This document shows positions 32,586 to 38,109 of a stretch of 38,109 nucleotides of DNA, piece after piece. The stretch is taken from NCBI GenBank assembly GCA_964550025.1, contig CAZJYI010000117.1, positions 1 to 38,109 of the forward strand. Reading direction: 5' to 3'. Under the pieces are notes generated by a model, which saw only the letters and a program-made list of their open reading frames with translations, was not told the origin of the DNA and searched no databases. The stretch comes from CAZJYI01 sp964550025. Its GTDB lineage: Bacteria; Verrucomicrobiota; Kiritimatiellia; UBA8416; CAYOBW01. The position numbers and the translations under genes were made by a program. How positions within the stretch are numbered: the stretch's first letter is position 1; each line of letters starts with the position of its first letter.

Positions 32586-35474
32586 ATGAAGAGCAGTAAC
32601 CAGAATGGTACGCGGCGGAGCGGTGTGGTGTCCGCATCCCGCAACCCACACCTGCCCCGCAAAGCCACCGTGGCGAAGTGGGATCTCGCGACCCGCCTCG
32701 CTTTCCTACTCGTCCTTCAGGTATCCGCCCTCCGCCCTCTCCAGGCCGACACTCACTACGTTTCGCCTCACGGCGCCGCCATCCCGCCGTACACGAACTG
32801 GGCCGCCGCCGCGCGGGAGGTGCAACCGGCCATCGATGCCGCGTCGAGTGGTGACACGGTTCTGGTCACCAACGGCGTGTACGAGACCGGGGGCAGGGTC
32901 ATGTCCGACTCCACGATGAACCGCATCGCGGTGACGAACGCCGTGCACGTGAAGAGCGTGAATGGACCGAAGTCCACGATCATCAGAGGGCGCCGGCCGA
33001 TAGGCGATAACGCGGTCCGTTGCGCCTGGCTCAGCTCGGACAGTGCGTTGTCCGGATTCACGTTGACCGGCGGCGCGACGCGAGCGTATCCGGCCACGTC
33101 TTCGATCGATGCGCGGTCGGGGGGCGGAGCCTGGTGCGTACCAGGTGCCGTGCTCAGCAACTGCATCTTCTCGGGCAACGCAGCTGACAGCTACGGCGGC
33201 GGGGTGTACCAGGGCACGCTGCACAACTGCACACTGACGGACAATTCGACCGGAGGGGACGGTGGCGGGGCGTACGGAGGCGTGCTCAATAGCTGTGTCC
33301 TTTCGGGCAATACCGCGTACCGGGGGGGCGGCGCAAGGTCCAGCAAGCTCTATCACTGCACCGTGTCGGGCAACTCGGCCGAGAACGAGGGCGGCGGGGT
33401 GTACAATGGGCAGTTCTACAACAGCATTATCTACTACAATTCAGCCCGTAGCGGTGACAACCACGCCAGCGTCATACTGGTTCTACAATACTGCTGCACC
33501 ACGCCTCATCATCCCCTCGGCGCCTTTTCCAACATCACCAATGAGCCTGCCCTGGTGTCGGCCTCCCGTATCGCGGTGGATTCCCCCTGCGTCGGGGCCG
33601 GCGAGTTCTACAACTACACCAGCGGCGTGGACACCGATGGAGAGGCCTGGCGCAACCCGCCCGCGATAGGGGCGGACGAGCCCTATGCGACGACAACCGG
33701 TGCCCTGACGGTGGTCATTGGGATGCCGTATGCCACGGTGTCCATGAACCACGCTCTATCCATGAAAGCAGAGATCGACGGTCCGGTCACGAGCAATGCG
33801 TGGGATTTCGGCGACGGTGGTGCGCAGTCGAATCGTGCCTATGTCGACCATGCGTGGTCGCAGACCGGTACGTACGACGTGGTTCTCACCGCCTGGAGTG
33901 CCTCGTACCCCGACGGCGTTTCCGCCACGGCCACGGTGACGGTAGCGGATACCGCCTACTACGCGAACTGCGCCAATCCGACTCCGGTCTACCCGTATAC
34001 CAACTGGATGACCGCGGCAACCAACATCCAGGATGCGATTGACGCAGCCGATGTGCCCGGACGCCTGGTCTTCGTGACGAACGGTCTATACGATGCGGGC
34101 GGCCGCATTGCTTCGGACGTTCACACCAACCGAATCGTGTTGACGCATGCCGCGCGAGTCATGAGTGTCAACGGACCCCACAAGACGGTCATCGAAGGCC
34201 GGCCGGGTTCGGGAGAAAGCGGCGTGCGTTGCGCCTGGGTGGGCGAAGGCTGCCTTCTGGCGGGATTCACGCTGACCAACGGCGCAGCAGACACCGTGGG
34301 TACGCAGATAGGCGGAGGCGGCGCCCGGTGCGAACCGGGGGGGGTGGTTTCCAATTGCGTGTTGGTAGGCAACACGGGCTACTTCAGCGGCGGGGCGTAC
34401 GCCGGCGAGCTCCACAACTGTGTCCTCGCGGACAACACGGGGAACTTATACGGCGGGGCCTACTACAGTACGCTGCACAACTGCGCACTTTCGGGCAACC
34501 GGGGCCAGTGGGGCGGAGGGGTCAGCCGGGGAAGCTTGAACAGTTGCACGGTTTCGGGCAATTCGGCCAGCCGGCAAGGCGGCGGCGTGTATCAGTGCAC
34601 GTTGCGGAACTGCATCGTGTACGGCAATACGGCGCCCGAGGGGGAGAACTACCACTTCCAATGCGCATTCCAGTACAGTTGCACCACCCCCCACCCCGGC
34701 GGCGACGGGTGTATTACGAACAATCCGCGTCTCGCAGCCGGCGCGGATGCCGGCCTCCGCGTGCAGGCCTCCTCGCCCTGCATCGATGCGGGGCTCCACG
34801 AGCCGTGGATGGATAGCGGCCGGGACCTGGACGGGCATCCCCGTGTATTCAACGGGGCAGTGGACATGGGCGCGTACGAGTTTACGATGCTGACGGAAGC
34901 GAACGTCCTGCTCGAAGGGGCGTTCGACACCAACCTGAATCGGATGACGACGGCGCTACGGGATGCCGGATATCTCCCGACAACCGCGCCCTACACCGAG
35001 GACACCGCTCTTGTCGAGGAGATCCCCTCGAACACTACCGACTGGCTGCTGCTTCAGCTCGTAGAGACCAACACGTACCAGGTGGTGACGGCAAAAAGCG
35101 TTCTGCTCCAGCGCGACGGAGCTCTCCGTGACCGCATGGGCGATGCCGCGATCCGCCTCGAGGTGTCGCCCGGGCACTACTACGTGGCCGCCCGCCACCG
35201 CAACCATTGCACAGCGATGTCAGCCCGGCCTGTCGCGTACACCAACGAACGGATTGTGGTCGACTTCACGGTCGACGCTGCACTGTACCATGGCGGGACG
35301 AATGCCTGTGTGCCCGTCGGTAGCAACCGGTGGGCCATGGTCGCGGGCGATGCGGACGGCGACGGGAGTGTCACCCCGATCGATCGCCAGGTGGTCACCC
35401 AGCAGATGGGGATGACTGGATACCTGCCGGGGGATCTGAACCTGGACGGGGTGGTGGACGGAGACGATGAGTGA
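32586..35474 (+). CDS. secreted right-handed beta-helix protein with PKD domain and truncated dockerin-like end
   Basis: A 962-residue secreted protein. The N-terminal 50 residues are basic, followed by a hydrophobic core (ATRLAFLLVLQVSALRPLQA) and THYVSPHGA. The first ATG (32586) is used, although the ribosome-binding GGAAGG abuts it; a GTG near 32670 would give a more normal signal peptide. Two homologous beta-helix halves (residues about 60-365 and 455-765) each begin with a YTNW...AIDAA phrase and hold Cys/Gly/Asn-rich rungs such as GGGVYQGTLHNCTLTDNST. A PKD domain lies between them (WDFGDGGAQSNRAYVDHAWS). The C-terminal end has dockerin-like calcium loops DADGDGSVTPID and DLNLDGVVDGDD and then stops right after the second loop, so the following helix is missing. 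It probably binds or displays on surface polysaccharide. No catalytic residue is evident. Confidence 0.8.
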   Translation: MKSSNQNGTRRSGVVSASRNPHLPRKATVAKWDLATRLAFLLVLQVSALRPLQADTHYVSPHGAAIPPYTNWAAAAREVQPAIDAASSGDTVLVTNGVYETGGRVMSDSTMNRIAVTNAVHVKSVNGPKSTIIRGRRPIGDNAVRCAWLSSDSALSGFTLTGGATRAYPATSSIDARSGGGAWCVPGAVLSNCIFSGNAADSYGGGVYQGTLHNCTLTDNSTGGDGGGAYGGVLNSCVLSGNTAYRGGGARSSKLYHCTVSGNSAENEGGGVYNGQFYNSIIYYNSARSGDNHASVILVLQYCCTTPHHPLGAFSNITNEPALVSASRIAVDSPCVGAGEFYNYTSGVDTDGEAWRNPPAIGADEPYATTTGALTVVIGMPYATVSMNHALSMKAEIDGPVTSNAWDFGDGGAQSNRAYVDHAWSQTGTYDVVLTAWSASYPDGVSATATVTVADTAYYANCANPTPVYPYTNWMTAATNIQDAIDAADVPGRLVFVTNGLYDAGGRIASDVHTNRIVLTHAARVMSVNGPHKTVIEGRPGSGESGVRCAWVGEGCLLAGFTLTNGAADTVGTQIGGGGARCEPGGVVSNCVLVGNTGYFSGGAYAGELHNCVLADNTGNLYGGAYYSTLHNCALSGNRGQWGGGVSRGSLNSCTVSGNSASRQGGGVYQCTLRNCIVYGNTAPEGENYHFQCAFQYSCTTPHPGGDGCITNNPRLAAGADAGLRVQASSPCIDAGLHEPWMDSGRDLDGHPRVFNGAVDMGAYEFTMLTEANVLLEGAFDTNLNRMTTALRDAGYLPTTAPYTEDTALVEEIPSNTTDWLLLQLVETNTYQVVTAKSVLLQRDGALRDRMGDAAIRLEVSPGHYYVAARHRNHCTAMSARPVAYTNERIVVDFTVDAALYHGGTNACVPVGSNRWAMVAGDADGDGSVTPIDRQVVTQQMGMTGYLPGDLNLDGVVDGDDE

Positions 35475-35490
35475 AAAATGCGGGCTAGAC

Positions 35491-35741
35491 GGAATGGCGC
35501 TTGGACAGGGTCGTTCTTGGATCTCCCGCCACCGCCGGGCTCGCCCCGGTGGAGCGAAGACCGGTCCTCGTAAACCCAGCGGGACCAGATTCCCTGAGCC
35601 GTTCATGTGCAAGGGAATCGCGCGGCTCTATTCTCGCTCGTAGCGGGCTCAAGGGGGGTGTACCGCATTTGGAGTGTGCAATCATGGTTCCACCGGGACG
35701 AGCCCGGTGGTGGCTGCATTGCGCCTATCTGAGTGCCATTC
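35491..35741. repeat. REPIN-like element: two inverted hairpins with short terminal inverted repeats
   Basis: Hairpin one at 35529-35552 has arms CCACCG and CGGTGG with an inner GGGC/GCCC stem. Hairpin two at 35690-35710 has arms CCACCGGG and CCCGGTGG. Hairpin two resembles the reverse complement of hairpin one, so they face each other. The ends carry GGAATGGCGCT at 35491 and AGTGCCATTCC at 35732-35742, nearly inverted copies. This is the layout of a REPIN, about 250 bases long, filling the gap between the beta-helix gene and the dioxygenase gene. No open frame of interest lies inside. Confidence 0.6.
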
Positions 35742-35745
35742 CGGG

Positions 35746-36540
35746 CTAAGCGTCTTCCGCCATCTCGGGGCGCAGTATCGACAGGCGGCCTTGCGGCTGT
35801 GGTTCGTAGCGCACGTCGAGGGACGCGCGGATCCGGTCCGGCGACACATTGGACCAGGCGCCGTGCACCGTGAGAGCGTTGAAAAGCACGACATCGCCCG
35901 GGTGCACTTCGCTGGAGGCCCACGGGACATCGAGACCGCTGCGAATCCCGCTCATGGCACTGCAATGAGACCAGAGCCCCTTCTTATGCGATGCCGGAAT
36001 CACGCCGAGCGGCCCCACCTCAAAGGAGGTCTCGGCCAGCGGGAACCAACCCGTCCACAGGCGAGCGCAATCAGGGAGGTAGTAGCGGTCCTGATGGGGG
36101 AGCGTGGTGTGCTCGGGGTTCCCCGGCAGCTTCAGCCAACAATAGTTGGTCATAGCCATCCACGCGGACTCCCCGTAGAGCGTTTCTAAAACATCGAGGA
36201 TGAGGCCGTATTGTCCGACAGCCTGGAAATCCTCGTTCTGCCACAGCCTCCGTTGAAGCTCGACAAAGCGCTCGTCCTTCCAGGCACGCCTTTCCATGTG
36301 GGCGCCGGGAGCGGCTATCAGGAAAGGAGGGTTGTTCCGTGCGGTCCGTGCCCATCCGTATTCCACCGCAAGATCCCTAACGAACGCACGGACCGCGGCG
36401 ATTCGAGACGACGGCACCAGACCCGGGAAATACAGGTAGCCGAGCTCCTGCGCACGGCTCCGCAGTGTTTCCGGGCTGCTCAACCAGGGCGTCGCATCCC
36501 GGAACGGTCCCACGGAGTAGTCTTCGGGTCGGAATCGCAT
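35746..36540 (-). CDS. phytanoyl-CoA dioxygenase (PhyH) family protein
   Basis: A 264-residue cytoplasmic protein without signal peptide. The jelly-roll iron site is visible: LPHQDRYY gives His149 and Asp151 (H-x-D), and NALTVHGAWSNVS gives the distal His226. RIRASLDVRYEP holds the Arg that should bind the 2-oxoglutarate carboxylate. Other PhyH features are an N-terminal helical start (ELGYLYFPGLVPSSRIAAVR) and EVHPGDVVLF before the distal His. Family members hydroxylate diverse small molecules using Fe(II), oxygen and 2-oxoglutarate; the substrate here is unknown. It stands alone on the minus strand, and its stop lies against the right end of the REPIN-like element. An oxygen-using enzyme suggests the organism meets oxygen at least sometimes. 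Confidence 0.85.
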   Translation of the reverse strand: MRFRPEDYSVGPFRDATPWLSSPETLRSRAQELGYLYFPGLVPSSRIAAVRAFVRDLAVEYGWARTARNNPPFLIAAPGAHMERRAWKDERFVELQRRLWQNEDFQAVGQYGLILDVLETLYGESAWMAMTNYCWLKLPGNPEHTTLPHQDRYYLPDCARLWTGWFPLAETSFEVGPLGVIPASHKKGLWSHCSAMSGIRSGLDVPWASSEVHPGDVVLFNALTVHGAWSNVSPDRIRASLDVRYEPQPQGRLSILRPEMAEDA

Positions 36541-36690
36541 CGGGATTCACCGGTGTCAGATGTGATCCAAGCCTGCGTAAAGAACACAACGCAGCGTAGC
36601 CGCAAGCAACGAGGAATGTAAACCGCGAATGAACGCGAATTGGGCGAATGCGATGCAAGTCCCCGGAAACACCCTAAGGGTCGTGAAGTC
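36541..36690. other. intergenic region with dispersed-repeat phrase
   Basis: No gene is visible. At 36618-36650 the phrase TAAACCGCGAATGAACGCGA is related in style to the dispersed repeat at 11563-11592. The part near 36570-36600 (GTAAAGAACACAACGCAGCG) is of the same low-complexity, dispersed kind. Confidence 0.45.
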
Positions 36691-36801
36691 TTACTTCGCC
36701 ATCCGCTCTTCGTATTGCTTGTAACAGCGCTCGTACCTCTCCTTTTCCTTGGCTGCGTCGAGTGGCTTGAGATCGATGTGGAAGTGATCGAAGGGACTCA
36801 T
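36691..36801 (-). pseudogene. short C-terminal coding remnant beside the RAYT element
   Basis: The minus strand reads a 36-residue, charged peptide (MSPFDHFHIDLKPLDAAKEK, then ERYERCYKQYEERMAK and stop). Its composition is protein-like, unlike the flanking shadow frames. The frame meets the left inverted repeat of the RAYT element at its first codon, so either the element cut off the 5' part of a gene or this is a tiny intact gene. The far side of the element (37980 onward) shows no obvious matching 5' part. Confidence 0.3.
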
Positions 36802-36824
36802 TGGGGTCAGCCCTCGAATTAATA
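36802..36824. repeat. left 23-bp inverted repeat of the RAYT unit
   Basis: Exact reverse complement of 37957-37979. It lies 37 bases before the transposase start codon and directly after the charged minus-strand remnant. Confidence 0.9.
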
Positions 36825-36861
36825 CTTTACGGGCCGCGTTGCAGTGTGTCATGTTGGGCGC

Positions 36862-37932
36862 ATGGCGAGGCATTTGCGAATCGAGTTTCCCGGCGCGATC
36901 TACCATGTGACGTGCCGTATGATCGGAGACGGCAGACAGGACAGAAGCCGTCTGTTCATTGACGACCGCGACCGTGAGCGGCTTCTGGATCGTCTGGCCG
37001 ACCGGGTAGAGCAATACAACATCCGGCTGTATCTGTACGTGTGGATGACAACACACTTCCACCTCGTATTCGAGACGCCTGAGGGCAACTGCTCGCGATT
37101 CATGCAGTCGCTTCTGACTGCCTACACAGTCTATTACAACCTCCGCCACGGCCGCCACGGCCATCTTCTTGACGGGCGCTACAAGGCCAAGTTGGTGTCC
37201 GGTGACCGATACCTCCTGGCGCTGACACGCTACGTGCATCTGAATCCCGTGGAAGTGAAGAGCGTGAAGAGCAAGCCAGTTGCCGACAGGATCCGCCATC
37301 TGCGACGGTACCGCTGGAGCAGCTATCCGGGTTACATCGGCAGGCGCAAGCGTGACGATTTCGTGGACTACACTCCCCTTTTGGCAATGATGTACGGCAA
37401 GCGTACCCAGCGGCCCTCACGCTATCGCGCGTTTGTGGAGAAGGGCCTTGCCGAGGACGACGGGGAGTTCCGGGCCGCGCTGGACGCATCCCCCCACAGT
37501 ATTGGCGACGATGTGTTTCGCGCGCGGATCGACGCATTATATCAGGAACTGCTGGGGAAACACGGCGTTCCGGAGGACGTTTCCTTTCGCCGCGCGACCG
37601 AACCCCTCCCCGTTGACAGCATTCTGGCAATCGTGGCCGAAGAGCTTCAGGTCGGAGTCGATGCCTTCCGACAACGACGGCGCAACAGTCCGTTGCGGGC
37701 CATCGCCGCGAGGATGCTGGTCCGTTTCGGCGCTCTGACCCAGCGTCAGGTGGCCGCCTTGCTTGAAATGGGTACGGGAGGCGCCGTCAGTGCCCAGGTG
37801 CGCAGACTGCCACAGCTACTTGCCGCGGACAGGCACCTTCGGCGCGTCGTGAAGAAGGTGGAGAAACGCCTGGAAGCAGCACGCACCCGGCAGCACCGCG
37901 GCGGTCGAGGAGTATCCACACCGAGGACGTGA
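36862..37932 (+). CDS. REP-associated tyrosine transposase (RAYT) with DnaA-like C-terminal domain
   Basis: A 356-residue Y1 transposase of the IS200-like/RAYT group. PGAIYHVTCRM opens the fold. WMTTHFHLVF gives the metal-binding H-x-H pair (His65, His67). RFMQSLLTAYTVYYNLRHGR holds the catalytic tyrosine (Tyr88 is most likely, with Tyr91/92 nearby), and GHLLDGRYKAKLV follows as usual. LALTRYVHLNPVE is another family block. Residues about 245-335 (VDSILAIVAEELQVGVDAFR) resemble DnaA domain IV, as in a known subgroup of RAYTs that carry an extra DNA-binding domain. The ATG at 36862 is preferred to a GTG six codons upstream because homologous proteins start near M-A-R. RAYTs cut and join REP palindromes; this one may act on the repeats at its own ends, on the intergenic palindromes in this window, or both. 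Confidence 0.93.
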   Translation: MARHLRIEFPGAIYHVTCRMIGDGRQDRSRLFIDDRDRERLLDRLADRVEQYNIRLYLYVWMTTHFHLVFETPEGNCSRFMQSLLTAYTVYYNLRHGRHGHLLDGRYKAKLVSGDRYLLALTRYVHLNPVEVKSVKSKPVADRIRHLRRYRWSSYPGYIGRRKRDDFVDYTPLLAMMYGKRTQRPSRYRAFVEKGLAEDDGEFRAALDASPHSIGDDVFRARIDALYQELLGKHGVPEDVSFRRATEPLPVDSILAIVAEELQVGVDAFRQRRRNSPLRAIAARMLVRFGALTQRQVAALLEMGTGGAVSAQVRRLPQLLAADRHLRRVVKKVEKRLEAARTRQHRGGRGVSTPRT

Positions 37933-37956
37933 CGACTTGCCGCATCGAGAGTTAAC

Positions 37957-37979
37957 TATTAATTCGAGGGCTGACCCCA
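37957..37979. repeat. right 23-bp inverted repeat of the RAYT unit
   Basis: Exact reverse complement of 36802-36824, starting 24 bases after the transposase stop codon. Confidence 0.9.
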
Positions 37980-37982
37980 GCT

Positions 37983-38000
37983 TCGCACAGACCTGTGCGA
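37983..38000. repeat. 8-bp stem hairpin just outside the RAYT unit
   Basis: TCGCACAG, AC, CTGTGCGA is a perfect 8-bp inverted repeat with a 2-base centre, 3 bases beyond the right end of the RAYT unit. No counterpart is seen at the left end. It could be part of the target site, or a terminator-like structure. Confidence 0.55.
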
Positions 38001-38109
38001 GTACTTTTGCCCTAAGCACGTACTACTGATGCGGCAGAATGCTGCCCGCAAGACAGGAAACCACAACGAAACTGCCTCGTCGCAGGATCCAACAGAGTGG
38101 GACAGTGAC
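38001..38109. other. right-edge non-coding stretch
   Basis: No frame of convincing character is present on either strand. The only structure is an imperfect hairpin at 38030-38050 (TGCGGCAG...CTGCCCGCA). Confidence 0.35.

Larger units (their letters stand above)
36802..37979 (+). mobile_element. RAYT unit bounded by exact 23-bp inverted repeats
   Basis: Bases 36802-36824 (TGGGGTCAGCCCTCGAATTA plus ATA) are the exact reverse complement of 37957-37979. They enclose one transposase gene and nothing else, giving a 1178-base unit. IS200/IS605 elements do not have classical terminal inverted repeats, but RAYT genes are often flanked by inverted REPs, which these probably are. No target-site duplication is seen outside the repeats, as expected for single-strand HUH chemistry. 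Confidence 0.85.

Noticed and set aside
36802..37979. Target-site duplication at the RAYT ends
   Set aside because: The bases just outside the two repeats (ACTCAT on the left, GCTTCG on the right) do not match.
1..38109. tRNA, rRNA, riboswitch or prophage structural cluster
   Set aside because: No cloverleaf, conserved rRNA segment or known aptamer core was recognised. The fibre-like protein at 3188-4089 has a signal peptide and no phage neighbours.

Overview
The window is high-GC, gene-dense bacterial chromosome. Its content fits the PVC superphylum, most likely Kiritimatiellota, Lentisphaerota or a related lineage. This is inferred from gene content, because no rRNA or marker gene is present. 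The clues are many long secreted multidomain proteins, a sulfatase paired with an acetylesterase, a DUF1593/nucleoside-hydrolase-like protein, a tri-haem hydrazine-synthase-alpha-like (HzsA-like) protein, a beta-helix/PKD protein with a dockerin-like end, and REP-like palindromes together with a REP-associated transposase.

Layout. 1-3004: a small membrane-anchored protein, then the 3' half of a DegT-type aminotransferase that runs in frame into a secreted TIM-barrel hydrolase-like protein. 3188-4089 (-): a secreted tail-fibre-like beta-solenoid protein broken by a frameshift. 4235-6432: an acetylesterase and a sulfatase whose stop and start overlap. 6433-6639: REP-like palindromes. 6640-9402 (-): a secreted clan GH-A type glycosidase with carbohydrate-binding-like ends. 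9639-11585: a DUF1593 protein with a malectin-like end. 11683-15459: the HzsA-like tri-haem protein. 15702-17789: an S9/DPP-IV type peptidase. 18150-29219: a glycine-rich secreted protein followed 51 nt later by a 3258-residue secreted giant made of SREVS repeats, fibronectin III and Ig-like domains. 29415-32328 (-): an alpha-galactosidase-like protein followed by a small two-helix membrane protein. 32586-35474: a beta-helix/PKD protein ending in a cut-short dockerin-like module. 35491-35741: a pair of inverted hairpins (REPIN-like). 35746-36540 (-): a phytanoyl-CoA-dioxygenase-like enzyme. 36802-37979: a RAYT transposase gene inside perfect 23-bp inverted repeats.

How the genes may work together. 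The enzymes suggest scavenging of decorated, sulfated and acetylated polysaccharide and protein: sulfatase, SGNH esterase, three glycosidase-like proteins, DUF1593 protein and S9 peptidase. Nearly all carry signal peptides. The giant protein, the glycine-rich protein and the beta-helix protein look like cell-surface or matrix proteins. Intergenic spaces are heavily populated by small palindromic repeats, several of which touch the 3' ends of genes. No tRNA, rRNA or CRISPR array was seen.

The least explained items are the glycine-rich plus giant two-gene unit with its 20-residue SREVS repeats, the tri-haem HzsA-like protein fused to sugar-binding-type domains, and the RAYT unit with exact terminal inverted repeats. 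Every family assignment here comes from reading motifs by eye. No database search was run.
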